From assembly GCF_001468035.1 (NCBI RefSeq), contig NZ_LNZA01000001.1, forward strand, positions 1,900,231-1,964,230: a stretch of 64,000 bases of DNA, given 5' to 3'. Within the stretch, counting starts at the first letter, position 1, and every line of letters begins with the position of its first letter. The position numbers and the translations under genes are program-made. The notes beneath the pieces are model-generated. The model had not been told where the DNA came from. It did not search any database and saw only the letters and a list, made by a program, of their open reading frames with translations. Source of the DNA: Legionella tucsonensis. Its GTDB lineage: Bacteria > Pseudomonadota > Gammaproteobacteria > Legionellales > Legionellaceae. This document shows, piece after piece, positions 9,497 to 19,459 of this stretch.

Positions 9497-9856
9497 TTAC
9501 CTAGGAGTATAGCTCCATATATTCTTTACTTCATTAACCGCGGAGCGGATGGTTTCATCAGATTTCAATCCACCCTCAAGATAAGCAAGTCCTTGAAGTA
9601 ACCAGTTCGCTAATTCAGGTTGAACTAATTGATAATAAACTTGAGTCCCTTCTTTGCGTTGTTTGACTACCTTGTTGGCCCTTAAAATAGATAGATGCTG
9701 TGATACTACCGAGTGACTCGTTCCTAAAATTACTTGAAGACCGTTGACGTTGCGTTCACCTCCATGCAGCTCTTCAATAATTCGAATTCGGTGTTGGTGA
9801 GCTATTGCATTTAAGAATTCTGCCATTTTCTCGGAAATTAATTTTCTAGCAGGCAT
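9497..9856 (-). CDS. ArsR-family winged-helix repressor
   Basis: 119 residues from the ATG at 9856; a TTG at 9868 is less likely. The winged-helix core is clear: AHQHRIRIIEELHGGE, then the recognition helix TSHSVVSQHLSILRANKVV and the wing KQRKEGTQVYYQL. The protein has no cysteine at all, so it cannot use the classical CxC arsenic/cadmium site or a redox-cysteine pair; the signal must be something else. A 20-bp palindrome lies 12 bp upstream of the start, suggesting autorepression. The next genes on the same strand are the SulP transporter and carbonic anhydrase, which I infer to be its targets. Confidence 0.9.
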   Translation of the reverse strand: MPARKLISEKMAEFLNAIAHQHRIRIIEELHGGERNVNGLQVILGTSHSVVSQHLSILRANKVVKQRKEGTQVYYQLVQPELANWLLQGLAYLEGGLKSDETIRSAVNEVKNIWSYTPR

Positions 9857-9868
9857 GGTGAATCTCAA

Positions 9869-9888
9869 ATATTAGTATGTTCTAATAT
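9869..9888. promoter_or_regulatory. Palindromic operator upstream of the ArsR-type gene
   Basis: ATATTAG and CTAATAT form perfect 7-bp arms around a 6-bp spacer, 12 bp before the regulator's start codon. This is the typical position and geometry for autoregulation by ArsR dimers. Half of it (TAGAACAT on the minus strand) recurs at 9452-9459 in front of the SulP transporter gene. Confidence 0.6.
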
Positions 9889-10138
9889 GATAATACCTTT
9901 ATTCTTCTTTGCAACTGCTTTAAGCTGCTTTTATTACTGCTCTATCATTACCGCCACTTCAAAAAATGTATTAGATTGCTGATTGTGTCATTACACTTAT
10001 GGTTTCATCTAATCCAATATTAAAAGGAATACATGTCGAAAAACCGGACAAGCCCATTTTGAAATTAATGAACAATTTGTTCTGAATTTGAATATAAAAT
10101 TTTTTATGGCAGCAAATAGTGTATCTACTTTTAATATT

Positions 10139-11425
10139 TTATTCTTTCAAAAAAAATTCGTGGGTTCCTTGTGCTGAAATAGCTTCAGCACATCGATTTA
10201 GCGCTTGAATATAAGCAGCAGTACGCATATCGATTTGGTGACGTTGCATCAACTGATAAATATTGTCAAACTCTTTGAACATAACATTTTGCAACCTCTT
10301 CTGTATTTTATCAAGTGACCAATAATCTCCTGATTTATTTTGTATCCACTCAAAATAGCTTACAGTCACACCACCAGCGCTTGCTAATACATCGGGTACT
10401 ACCCATATTTCTTTTTCTTTTAATATGAGATCAGCTGCAATAGTTGTAGGGCCATTTGCAATTTCTACAATTACTTGAGCTTTAACTCGCGAAGCATTTT
10501 GCTTCGTTATTTGATCCTCGATAGCTGCAGGAATTAATAAGTCGACAGTTAGCTCTAATAAATCTTCATTGGAAATTTTGTCTGCATTGGCAATATCGCA
10601 AATGGATTTTTTACAAAATAGATCATTGACATTTTTATCGCTGCTCTTTTCATTAATAAGAGTTGGTATATCAAATCCTTTTGCATTGTAAATCCCCCCT
10701 TTAGAATCACTCACAGCAATAATTTTATACCCCTGCTCATAGAGCAATCTGGCGATGCTTTGCCCTGCATTACCAAAACCTTGAATGGCAACCGTTTTCT
10801 CTTGCGGCTTCCACTTTTTCTTTTCTGCGATTTTTTGAATGCAATAGGATGCACCAGCACCAGTCGCATTATCTCGACCAAAACTACCACCTAATGAAAT
10901 AGGTTTCCCTGTAACTACGGCAGGTGCAGCATGCCGAACAATCTTGGCATATTCATCCATCATCCAGCCCATGACCACAGCATTGGTGTACATATCCGGT
11001 GCTAAAATATCTTTGTCAGGGCCAATGAAATCAGCTGCAAGCTCAATATAAGATCGGCTCAACCGTTCCAGTTCCATTCGTGATAATTTTTTAGTATCAA
11101 CAACAACACCACCTTTAGCACCGCCAAAAGGAATACCTATGGCAGCGCATTTAACCGTCATCCAAAACGCAAGCGTTTTCATTTCTTCCAAATCAACTTT
11201 TGGATGAAAGCGCACGCCACCTTTCATAGGCCCACGGATATTATTATGATGGACACGATACCCAGAAAAAATTTTTAATCCTCCATCGTCCATCCTAACT
11301 GGAATTGAAATCTCAAAACAAAATTGAGGATATTTAAGTTTTTCTACAACTTCTGAAGAAATATCAGTATAACTAGCAGCGTTATCTAATCGCGATATAG
11401 CTTCAAAGTACTTAGACTTTGGCAT
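10139..11425 (-). CDS. gdhA: Glutamate dehydrogenase (Glu/Leu/Phe/Val dehydrogenase family)
   Basis: 428 residues, the length of hexameric NAD-type glutamate dehydrogenases. It interconverts glutamate and 2-oxoglutarate plus ammonia, a main carbon entry for an amino-acid-using organism. Substrate-site motifs are MKGGVRFHP and PFGGAKGGV (catalytic lysine region), and the Rossmann motif is AIQGFGNAGQ. AAGGG precedes the ATG at 11425. It stands alone with long non-coding stretches on both sides. The gene symbol follows function; cofactor preference is not readable by eye. Confidence 0.93.
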   Translation of the reverse strand: MPKSKYFEAISRLDNAASYTDISSEVVEKLKYPQFCFEISIPVRMDDGGLKIFSGYRVHHNNIRGPMKGGVRFHPKVDLEEMKTLAFWMTVKCAAIGIPFGGAKGGVVVDTKKLSRMELERLSRSYIELAADFIGPDKDILAPDMYTNAVVMGWMMDEYAKIVRHAAPAVVTGKPISLGGSFGRDNATGAGASYCIQKIAEKKKWKPQEKTVAIQGFGNAGQSIARLLYEQGYKIIAVSDSKGGIYNAKGFDIPTLINEKSSDKNVNDLFCKKSICDIANADKISNEDLLELTVDLLIPAAIEDQITKQNASRVKAQVIVEIANGPTTIAADLILKEKEIWVVPDVLASAGGVTVSYFEWIQNKSGDYWSLDKIQKRLQNVMFKEFDNIYQLMQRHQIDMRTAAYIQALNRCAEAISAQGTHEFFLKE

Positions 11426-11999
11426 TTTTGATTACCCTTGAAAGTCCAGCTTTTGAAAAATACAAAAGACCATACTCTAATATTAAACTTAGAATCAATT
11501 TAATAAATACTGGATTCGATAGTTTTTAGTAGATTAAGCCAGGCTACTGAAAGTAACTTTTTCGTCTATCAAAAACAATCAACGTTGTAACAGCAGGCAA
11601 CCATGATAGAGTGCCATTTATTGTATTATATTACAAGGATGATTTTTCGGATGTTAATTGTATCAATTTGATTTTATTGTAAATTATCTGAACACATAAC
11701 GATTTTTATACGACAACACTACGCAGCATACATTAGGATTTTTCCAGTCTGATTCTCTCAAGACATTCCGAAAAAACAGCTTTTGTTTCTCATTGCGCAA
11801 GCAAGTAATTTTATAAATTAGGTATTAAGTATTACTTCATTATCCTTAGCGAATACATACTAGGAAAAAGTATCCCACTTGATGCAATTGATGTAGCATT
11901 TATTTGTGCTTGAGGATTTTCAATTTACTCTCACCCGGAATTGTGTCGAACGACAACACCAAGTACACTTGATTTTTTAATAAATTCCAAAATAAATTC
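11426..11999. other. 574-bp divergent intergenic region (gdhA / nhaA)
   Basis: AT-rich and with no credible open frame or RNA gene that I can see. It must carry the divergent promoters of the glutamate dehydrogenase and NhaA genes. I could not assign -35/-10 boxes with any confidence. Confidence 0.4.
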
Positions 12000-13154
12000 A
12001 TGAAAAAATCAGATTCTTTTTATAGCTTAGAAACACTGGGTGGTATTTTATTATTTATTGCTGCTATGTTTGCAATTATTGTTGCAAACTCCCCATATCG
12101 TATTAGTTATGAGCATTTTTTAAGTGTTAGTGGCAATGTCTCTGTTGGGACTCTGTCTATAGAAAAACCGCTGCTTTTATGGATTAATGATGGATTAATG
12201 GCCATATATTTCTTATTGATTGGCCTTGAAATAAAACGGGAAATCAATCGAGGAATTTTAAATAACAAAACAAATCTTTTGGTTCCTGCCCTTACGGCAT
12301 TAAGTGGCTTGCTCTTTCCTGCATTAATTTTTGTTTTTTTTAATGCACACAATCCAGTGTATCTTAAAGGGTGGGCAATCCCCACCGCTACCGATATTGC
12401 CTTTACCTTGGGAATTGTGTCTCTTTTAGGCTCACGCGTTCCTTTTTCACTCAAAATTTTACTGACTGCCATTGCCATTTTTGATGATATTGCAGCGATT
12501 GTCATTATTGCCCTGTTTTATACCAAGAAACTATCACTACTTTCTCTATCACTGGCTTTTTTGTTTACCTTAATTTTAATTAGCTTAAATTATTTTAAAT
12601 GCCGCCGTATTTCAGTGTTCATGCTTTTTGGGGTTGCCCTATGGATTGCGGTGTTAAAGTCTGGCGTTCATGCAACACTTGCAGGCATTGTAATTGCCAT
12701 GACTATTCCTGATGAGGGAAAGCAATCCATGCTGGCCCGGCTGGAAGATGGCCTGCATCACTGGGTTGTCTTTTTAATTCTTCCTCTATTTGCATTCGCT
12801 AATGCTGGCGTCACCTTTATAGGACTTGATTTATCAATGTTTACCCATCCTATCGTACTGGGAGTCGGATTAGGATTATTTCTTGGCAAACAATTCGGCA
12901 TTTTCATCTCCTTAGGTTATTTTGTTAAGTTCAAAAAACTTCTTAAAACAGATAAGGTGAGCCTCGCTCAAGTCTATGGTATTGCGCTCATTTGTGGCGT
13001 TGGCTTTACCATGAGTCTTTTTATTGGTACTTTAGCGTACCAAAACAATGTTTCAAGTTTAATGCCCATGGTTAAAATAGGGGTGGTTTTTGGTTCGTTT
13101 ATATCAGGATTAGTTGGATTTTTAATGCTAAAAAGGACTTCGTCCAAAGGTTAG
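12000..13154 (+). CDS. nhaA: Na+/H+ antiporter NhaA
   Basis: 384 residues, matching the family. It exchanges two protons for one sodium ion across the inner membrane. The ion-binding residues are visible: PTATDIAF (Asp132) and IFDDIAAI (Asp162, Asp163), corresponding to Asp133/163/164 of the E. coli protein. About twelve hydrophobic helices run throughout. The next gene on the same strand starts 51 bp later with its own strong ribosome-binding site. Within this block it joins a Kef-type antiporter and a P-type ATPase, which suggests a cation and pH homeostasis group. Confidence 0.96.
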   Translation: MKKSDSFYSLETLGGILLFIAAMFAIIVANSPYRISYEHFLSVSGNVSVGTLSIEKPLLLWINDGLMAIYFLLIGLEIKREINRGILNNKTNLLVPALTALSGLLFPALIFVFFNAHNPVYLKGWAIPTATDIAFTLGIVSLLGSRVPFSLKILLTAIAIFDDIAAIVIIALFYTKKLSLLSLSLAFLFTLILISLNYFKCRRISVFMLFGVALWIAVLKSGVHATLAGIVIAMTIPDEGKQSMLARLEDGLHHWVVFLILPLFAFANAGVTFIGLDLSMFTHPIVLGVGLGLFLGKQFGIFISLGYFVKFKKLLKTDKVSLAQVYGIALICGVGFTMSLFIGTLAYQNNVSSLMPMVKIGVVFGSFISGLVGFLMLKRTSSKG

Positions 13155-13205
13155 CTTAAAATACATTATTATGCTGACAAACTGATTTTATTAAGGAGGA
13201 TTATC

Positions 13206-13946
13206 ATGGAGAAAAAAATAGCCATTGTTACTGGTGGTACGGGCGGGATTGGGACCGCAATCTGTCAACGATTAGCAACAGAGTATTCCGTTATTGCCTG
13301 TTACTTCAAAAATGGCAATCACAATGAGGCAATTCAGTGGCAAAAAGCTCAACAAAAAGCAGGCTTTGAGATTAATATACTGTATGCGGATATTACACAG
13401 TTTGATGATTGTGAAAAACTCGTTTCGTTAGTCATGGAACGCTATGGCCGAATTGATGTATTGGTTAACAATGCAGGCCTAACCCAGGATTCCAGTTTAA
13501 AAAAGATGTCGCCAGAGCAATGGCAATCCGTATTGGATGCAAATCTAACCAGTGTATTTAACATGACACGCAACACCTTGACTGCCATGCTTGAGAGAGG
13601 ATACGGACGGATTATCTCCATTTCCTCCATTAACGGGCGTAAAGGTCAGTTTGGTCAATGTAACTACGCGGCAACCAAGGCTGCAATGTTTGGCTTTACT
13701 AAAAGCTTGGCGCTTGAGGTGGCGAGCAAAGGTATTACGGTAAACACCATCTCACCTGGCTACATTGAAACACCTATGCTGAGCACAATGCGAGAAGACG
13801 TATTAAATACTATAATTTCAGCAATACCGGTTGGGCGCTTGGGCCTACCACAAGATATTGCAGAAGCCGTTGCCTTTTTAGCATCCCCAGCATCAGGTTT
13901 TATTACTGGGGCCAATCTGGATGTGAATGGCGGCCAGTACATGTAA
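13206..13946 (+). CDS. phaB: Acetoacetyl-CoA reductase (PhaB type)
   Basis: 246 residues, a short-chain dehydrogenase. The NADPH-binding glycine motif is VTGGTGGIG, and the catalytic residues are Ser141 and Tyr154-x3-Lys158 (CNYAATKAA). The segment INGRKGQFGQCNY is what separates PhaB from FabG. It reduces acetoacetyl-CoA to (R)-3-hydroxybutyryl-CoA for polyhydroxybutyrate storage. AAGGAGG lies just upstream of the ATG. No synthase gene is adjacent. A perfect hairpin closes the transcript 10 bp downstream. Confidence 0.88.
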   Translation: MEKKIAIVTGGTGGIGTAICQRLATEYSVIACYFKNGNHNEAIQWQKAQQKAGFEINILYADITQFDDCEKLVSLVMERYGRIDVLVNNAGLTQDSSLKKMSPEQWQSVLDANLTSVFNMTRNTLTAMLERGYGRIISISSINGRKGQFGQCNYAATKAAMFGFTKSLALEVASKGITVNTISPGYIETPMLSTMREDVLNTIISAIPVGRLGLPQDIAEAVAFLASPASGFITGANLDVNGGQYM

Positions 13947-13955
13947 AAAAACCTA

Positions 13956-13995
13956 GAAGCCATGGTTCAGCATGGTTGAACCATGGCTTCTTAAA
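13956..13995 (+). terminator. Hairpin terminator after phaB
   Basis: Perfect 14-bp arms, GAAGCCATGGTTCA and TGAACCATGGCTTC, around a 7-base loop, followed by an AT-rich tail with few consecutive Ts. It sits between phaB and the next gene on the same strand, so it may act as a processing or attenuating hairpin rather than a full stop. Confidence 0.65.
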
Positions 13996-14021
13996 TAAAT
14001 CGTTTCAAGGAGGAGTAAGTA

Positions 14022-14960
14022 ATGCAACGATTCCATAATATTTTATTCATCAGCCATGGGGTTAAGGATGAAACAGAAGCCTTACAAGTGGCAATGAAAT
14101 TAGCTTATGAGAACCAGGCACAACTTCGTATCCTAGTTATCTGCCCTCCTTTCCCTGATTCCCTGAGTGAGTATAAAACTTCTTATGAAGAGTCGTTGAT
14201 TGACAAAATAAATAAAGCCATTCACTCGGCAAAATCAGAGCTTGGGTTCTCTAAAAAGAAAATCCCCATAGATATTGAAGTAGATTGTGGTACTACACCC
14301 GATATTCGAATCATTCGTCATGTTCTTAAGCATTCTCATGACCTCCTCATTAAAGCCGCTGAAACACCAGAAGGTATGAAAGGTTTTAAAGCCTTGGACA
14401 TGGAGTTATTGCGCAAGTGTCCTTGTGCTTTATTTCTTTATCGTCCGCTTAAACACACGCTACAAGACATTCGAATTGCAGTCGCTGTCGACCCAACAGA
14501 TGAAGAGCCTGCCGCACAGGATTTATCGCTTCGCTTACTGGAGCTTTCTCATTCATTAAATACCTTTTATCAAGGGAAATTAAGCATCCTTTCTTGCTGG
14601 GAGTTTGTGCTTGAACATTATTTACGCGACAATGTATGGTTAAAAATCTCTGAAGATGAACTCGATAAAATGGTGGTTGAGGAGCAACATGCTCATGGAT
14701 TGCTGCTGCGAGAATTAATTAAGCGGTCGCCAATTTCTGGGGAATATCATATAGAACATCCAAAAGGGCAACCGGAAGAGGTTATCCCTGCCATCATAAC
14801 CCATAAAAAAATCGATATTTTGGTGATGGGTACCGTCGCACGTACAGGGATATCGGGATTTATTATTGGCAATACAGCAGAAAACATCCTGCAGAAAATT
14901 GATTGTTCATTATTGGCATTAAAGCCTCTTGGCTTTATTTCACCGGTAAAAGCCTACTAA
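14022..14960 (+). CDS. Tandem-domain universal stress protein (UspE-like)
   Basis: 312 residues: two Usp folds in one chain. The first (about 1-145) has lost the nucleotide signature. The second ends with GTVARTGISGFIIGNTAEN, close to the G-x2-G-x9-G[ST]-like signature of the UspE type. AAGGAGG lies upstream of the ATG. It is followed after 15 bp by a P-type ATPase and then a Kef-type antiporter, so it is probably the first gene of a three-gene operon. Role: stress-related regulator or chaperone, target unknown. Confidence 0.88.
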   Translation: MQRFHNILFISHGVKDETEALQVAMKLAYENQAQLRILVICPPFPDSLSEYKTSYEESLIDKINKAIHSAKSELGFSKKKIPIDIEVDCGTTPDIRIIRHVLKHSHDLLIKAAETPEGMKGFKALDMELLRKCPCALFLYRPLKHTLQDIRIAVAVDPTDEEPAAQDLSLRLLELSHSLNTFYQGKLSILSCWEFVLEHYLRDNVWLKISEDELDKMVVEEQHAHGLLLRELIKRSPISGEYHIEHPKGQPEEVIPAIITHKKIDILVMGTVARTGISGFIIGNTAENILQKIDCSLLALKPLGFISPVKAY

Positions 14961-14975
14961 TCAGGAAAAAGAATT

Positions 14976-17732
14976 ATGGCAGAACAAAAAAACATCATCT
15001 CGGAATCATGCTGGCATGAGCAATCCACAGAAACAACTTTTGCAACATTAAATACCACAGAATTCGGCCTAAGTGAGGAGGAGTCTCAAAACAGATTGAA
15101 AGTTTATGGCTTCAATCGCTTACCTGAACCCAAGAGGAAAAGTACTTTTTTTCGCTTCTTACTCCAGTTTCACAACATACTTATCTATGTGTTATTAGGT
15201 GCTTCCTTGGTGACCTTTATCTTGCAACACTGGGTAGACACTGCGGTTATTATAGCCGTCGTCGTTATTAATGCTCTGATAGGCTTTATCCAGGAAGGAA
15301 AAGCAGAAAAAGCACTGGATGCAATTCGAAAAATGTTGTCTCCTTCTGCAAATGTAGTACGAAATGGAAAGCGACGGCGTATTGCTGGTGAAACACTGGT
15401 GCCAGGCGATATTATTGTGCTGGAAGCAGGAGACAAAGTTCCAGCCGATTTACGCTTAATAAAATCTCATGGACTAACCATTCAGGAAGCTATATTAACT
15501 GGCGAATCCATTCCAGTTGAAAAACACATTCATCCTGTCCCATCCGATACTGTATTAGGTGACCGGACTTGCATGGCGTTTAGCGGAACCTTGGTAACCA
15601 ATGGCCAAGGCAAAGGCATTGTTGTAGCAACAGGCTCGTCCACCCAAATTGGACATGTTAGTAAGCTGCTGTCAAAAGTAGCGTCATTAACTACACCACT
15701 AGTTATACAAATGGGGCTGTTTGCAAAATGGCTCACTTTATTTATCCTACTGATTGCCGCACTACTTCTTGCTTATGGTTATTTTGTCCAGCATCATCCA
15801 TTTAGTGAATTGTTTATGGCAGTCGTTGGTTTATCGGTTGCGGCTATTCCAGCAGGCCTTCCCGCAGTTCTTTCAATTACCCTAGCCATTGGCGTGCAAG
15901 TCATGGCGCGGCGACACACCATTGTACGCCGTCTTCCCGCAATTGAAACATTGGGCTCCGTATCGGTTATCTGTACCGATAAAACCGGTACCCTGACCCA
16001 AAATGAGATGATGGTATCTTCGGTCTTAACCAGTAATCACCTGTTTGTTTTGGATGGCATCGGTTACGAACCTCAAGGAACGATTACCTTAAACGAACAG
16101 GTGATTGACAGCAACGAGCATCCTGTGCTTAAGAAAATCGCGCATGCTGCACTGCTTTGTAATGATGCCGTACTTCATGAACAGGAAGGAATATGGACTG
16201 TGGAAGGCGACCCCATGGAAGGCGCTTTACTTACATTTTCTGGTAAAACAGGGCTTGGTCTACAAGAAGAAAACGCATCATGGGCACGTACCGATGTGAT
16301 TCCTTTCGATGCAAGACATCGCTTCATGGCCACCTTAAATCATGACCATTTGAAGCATGCGACTATCTTTGTTAAAGGAGCCCCTGAGCAAGTTTTGAAG
16401 ATGTGCCAAAGTCAACAAACTGATCAAGAAGAGTTACAACCTTTAAATGAGGTTTATTGGAAGGAAAAAATGGAGCAAATCGCCGCAAGAGGGCAGCGTG
16501 TACTGGCTTTCGCAGTTAAAAAAACAAAGCCAGAACACACCGTTTTGGAATTTGCCGATGTTGAAAGCAGTTTGACTTTACTTGGGATGGTTGGCCTAAT
16601 TGATCCTCCAAGGCCTGAGTCCATTTCGGCGGTAGCACAATGCCATGCAGCAGGTATTGCAGTCAAAATGATTACAGGGGATCATGCCAGTACCGCGCTT
16701 GCCATTGGTCGGCAAATAGGGCTTAGGAATTTGGAAAAAGTACTGACGGGCATTGATTTGGATAACATGGATAATGCAATACTCAGAAATGCTGTATTGG
16801 AGACAGATATTTTTGCCCGCACCAGTCCAGAACATAAATTAAGACTGGTTATGGCATTACAAGCACATGGCATGACTGTGGCCATGACCGGCGATGGGGT
16901 GAATGATGCCCCAGCATTGAAACGAGCGGATGCTGGAATCGCCATGGGCAGAAAAGGCAGCGAAGTCGCCAAGGAAGCAGCTGAATTTATACTGGTGGAT
17001 GATAATTTTGCCTCTATTGTCGCCGCTGTTCGTGAAGGACGTACCGTTTATGACAACATCAAAAAGGTCATCAGCTGGACCTTACCTACTAATGCGGGTG
17101 AGGCAATGACCATTATTTTAGCACTGCTCTTGGGATTGGGTTTACCGGTAACGCCTATTCAAATTTTATGGATTAATTTGATTACTGCCGTGACGCTTGG
17201 CATTGCCCTAGCCTTTGAACCTACTGAAGAAGGGACCATGAGTCGTCCACCGCGTCCTCGAAGTGAACCTCTGCTAACCGGAGGTTTGGTCTGGCATATT
17301 ATTCTGGTTTCCATTCTATTCATTTGTGGGGTCTTTGGTATCTATTTTTATGCACTCGATAGGGGTTACTCGCTTGAGTTGGCACGCACAATCGCGTTGA
17401 ACACCTTGGTTGTTCTTGAAATTTTTCATTTGTTTTATATTCGCAACATTTATAGCACCTCACTCACATGGAAAGCAGTTCAAGGAACCAAAGTGGTTTG
17501 GATGGCAGTCATCGTGATTACTGTGGCACAGTTTGCAATCACCTATTTCCCTCCGCTACAAACACTATTTGTTACTGAAAACATACCCTTTGGGGATGGG
17601 ATACTTATCGTTGTAACTGGAGCACTATTTTTTGCTGTAATTGAAATTGAAAAACAACTTCGCTTAAGGATAAGTGCTATAAGACATGTCAGTGCAGAAG
17701 AAAATACTCTTTATGGGAATAAAGTCCTATGA
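14976..17732 (+). CDS. Cation-transporting P-type ATPase (P2-like)
   Basis: 918 residues. An N-terminal cation-ATPase domain is followed by TGES (175-178, actuator), DKTGTLT with the phosphorylated Asp335, and GDGVNDAP (639-646, hinge), plus about ten membrane helices. The helix-4 motif reads AAIPAGLPAVL, i.e. PAGLP rather than the PEGLP of classical calcium pumps, so the ion could be Ca2+, Na+ or H+; sequence alone does not settle it. Inner membrane. Its stop codon overlaps the start of the Kef-type antiporter gene (ATGA), indicating translational coupling and a shared ion-homeostasis job. Confidence 0.9.
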   Translation: MAEQKNIISESCWHEQSTETTFATLNTTEFGLSEEESQNRLKVYGFNRLPEPKRKSTFFRFLLQFHNILIYVLLGASLVTFILQHWVDTAVIIAVVVINALIGFIQEGKAEKALDAIRKMLSPSANVVRNGKRRRIAGETLVPGDIIVLEAGDKVPADLRLIKSHGLTIQEAILTGESIPVEKHIHPVPSDTVLGDRTCMAFSGTLVTNGQGKGIVVATGSSTQIGHVSKLLSKVASLTTPLVIQMGLFAKWLTLFILLIAALLLAYGYFVQHHPFSELFMAVVGLSVAAIPAGLPAVLSITLAIGVQVMARRHTIVRRLPAIETLGSVSVICTDKTGTLTQNEMMVSSVLTSNHLFVLDGIGYEPQGTITLNEQVIDSNEHPVLKKIAHAALLCNDAVLHEQEGIWTVEGDPMEGALLTFSGKTGLGLQEENASWARTDVIPFDARHRFMATLNHDHLKHATIFVKGAPEQVLKMCQSQQTDQEELQPLNEVYWKEKMEQIAARGQRVLAFAVKKTKPEHTVLEFADVESSLTLLGMVGLIDPPRPESISAVAQCHAAGIAVKMITGDHASTALAIGRQIGLRNLEKVLTGIDLDNMDNAILRNAVLETDIFARTSPEHKLRLVMALQAHGMTVAMTGDGVNDAPALKRADAGIAMGRKGSEVAKEAAEFILVDDNFASIVAAVREGRTVYDNIKKVISWTLPTNAGEAMTIILALLLGLGLPVTPIQILWINLITAVTLGIALAFEPTEEGTMSRPPRPRSEPLLTGGLVWHIILVSILFICGVFGIYFYALDRGYSLELARTIALNTLVVLEIFHLFYIRNIYSTSLTWKAVQGTKVVWMAVIVITVAQFAITYFPPLQTLFVTENIPFGDGILIVVTGALFFAVIEIEKQLRLRISAIRHVSAEENTLYGNKVL

Positions 17733-19438
17733 TGGATTGGTCATTTATACATGTTTCTCCTTTTTATGAACTGACTTCGCTTCTTATGATGGCAACCATT
17801 ATAGGTTTTGTCTGTCTGCTGCTTCGACAGCCAATGGTTGTTGGTTTTATCGCTGTAGGTATTCTGGTGGGCCCTACTTTTTTGGGGATAGTACAATCTC
17901 ATGAGCACATTGAACTATTGGCTGAATTAGGGATTGCTGTATTACTTTTTCTTGTCGGCCTGAAACTGGATCTCAATTTAATAAAAACATTAGGCCTAGT
18001 TTCCATAGCTACAGGACTTGGACAAGTCCTGTTTACTTCCTTGATTGGTTTTTTTATTGCAAAAGGCCTCGGCATGGATTCAATAGCCGCACTCTATGTT
18101 TCTGTGGCGCTGACGTTTTCCAGTACCATTATTATTGTCAAACTGCTTTCAGACAAACATGAGGTAGATTCGCTTCATGGTCGTATTGCGATTGGATTTC
18201 TCATTGTACAAGATCTGGTGGTTGTTTTGGCCATGATAACCTTATCTGCCTTTGGTATTGGCAGCCAGGAAAACAGTGTTGGCTTTACAACACATATCGC
18301 AATGATCTTTTTATACAGTATAACGCTTTTAACCTTTGTTGGTGTATTTATCCGTTATCTGGCTAATCCTTTGATTAATCGTATAGCTCATTCACCGGAA
18401 TTATTGATTATTTTTGCCATAGCCTTCGCGGCACTCATGGCTACTTTAGGCAGTTATTTTGGCTTTAGCAAAGAGTTAGGAGGACTGATTGCGGGTATCT
18501 CATTGGCTTCAACGCCAATCAGAGACACTATTGCCGCAAGACTTTCTTCTTTGCGTGACTTTCTATTACTTTTTTTCTTTATTGCGTTGGGCTCGCAACT
18601 GAGTTTAAACCAACTTGGACATCAAGTTACTCCGGCAATCGTATTCTCTTTATTTGTCTTAATTGGAAATCCACTCATCGTGTTGGCCATCATGGGTGTG
18701 ATGGGTTATCGCAAACGCACAGGTTTTTTGGCTGGATTGACTGTGGCACAAATCAGTGAGTTTTCGTTGGTGTTTATGGCAATGGGGGTAACATTAGGTC
18801 ATGTTTCAACGGATTCGTTAGGGTTAGTCACACTTGTTGGTCTGATTACTATTGCGCTTTCGGTGTACATGATAACTTATTCACAAACTCTTTATCGTTG
18901 GTTAGAACCAGGCCTTTCCTTTTTTGAACGAACAATTCCCTATCGGGAAAAAATAGAAACTCATTCTTTAATAAACAAAAACAACTATGATATTGTCATT
19001 TTTGGATTGGGTCGTTTTGGTAAAGCGATAACAAAGTTATTAATTGAGAAAAAAATAAACGTATTGGCAGTTGATTTTAATCCCGATGAAGTCAGAGAGT
19101 GGGTGTTTCATGGTTATGATGCAATCTATGGTGATGCTTGCGATATCGAATTCGTCGCTTCCTTACCTTTAAATCAGGTGAAATGGATTATTTGTACAAT
19201 TCCACAACACATACTTGGAGTGACCCATCAAGATCCTAGGATTATTTTGACCGAAACGTTAAAGCAGGCGAATATCTCCAGCCGCATCGCAGTAACCACA
19301 CATCACACTTCTGAAATGGAATTATTAAAAAACATAGGGGTTGATGTCATTTTTCAGCCATTTCATGATGCAGCAACCCGTGCAGTTGAAATAATCATGG
19401 AACTATCAGAAAGCAATTCAATAAAAACCGGAAAATAA
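17729..19438 (+). CDS. Kef-type monovalent cation/proton antiporter with TrkA-N domain
   Basis: 569 residues. Residues 1-390 are a CPA2 exchanger domain with about twelve helices (ELGIAVLLFLVGLKLDL; TFSSTIIIVKLLSDK; FLIVQDLVVVLAMI). Then comes a cytoplasmic Rossmann TrkA-N domain with VIFGLGRFGKAI and the acidic end VLAVDF of the second strand. It probably moves K+ out in exchange for H+ under nucleotide or glutathione-type control. The start overlaps the ATPase stop by 4 bp. A second ATG at 17732 is possible. No KefF/KefG-type ancillary subunit is nearby. Confidence 0.92.
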   Translation: MMDWSFIHVSPFYELTSLLMMATIIGFVCLLLRQPMVVGFIAVGILVGPTFLGIVQSHEHIELLAELGIAVLLFLVGLKLDLNLIKTLGLVSIATGLGQVLFTSLIGFFIAKGLGMDSIAALYVSVALTFSSTIIIVKLLSDKHEVDSLHGRIAIGFLIVQDLVVVLAMITLSAFGIGSQENSVGFTTHIAMIFLYSITLLTFVGVFIRYLANPLINRIAHSPELLIIFAIAFAALMATLGSYFGFSKELGGLIAGISLASTPIRDTIAARLSSLRDFLLLFFFIALGSQLSLNQLGHQVTPAIVFSLFVLIGNPLIVLAIMGVMGYRKRTGFLAGLTVAQISEFSLVFMAMGVTLGHVSTDSLGLVTLVGLITIALSVYMITYSQTLYRWLEPGLSFFERTIPYREKIETHSLINKNNYDIVIFGLGRFGKAITKLLIEKKINVLAVDFNPDEVREWVFHGYDAIYGDACDIEFVASLPLNQVKWIICTIPQHILGVTHQDPRIILTETLKQANISSRIAVTTHHTSEMELLKNIGVDVIFQPFHDAATRAVEIIMELSESNSIKTGK

Positions 19439-19459
19439 AAGTTCAACCTGCTTTCTTAA

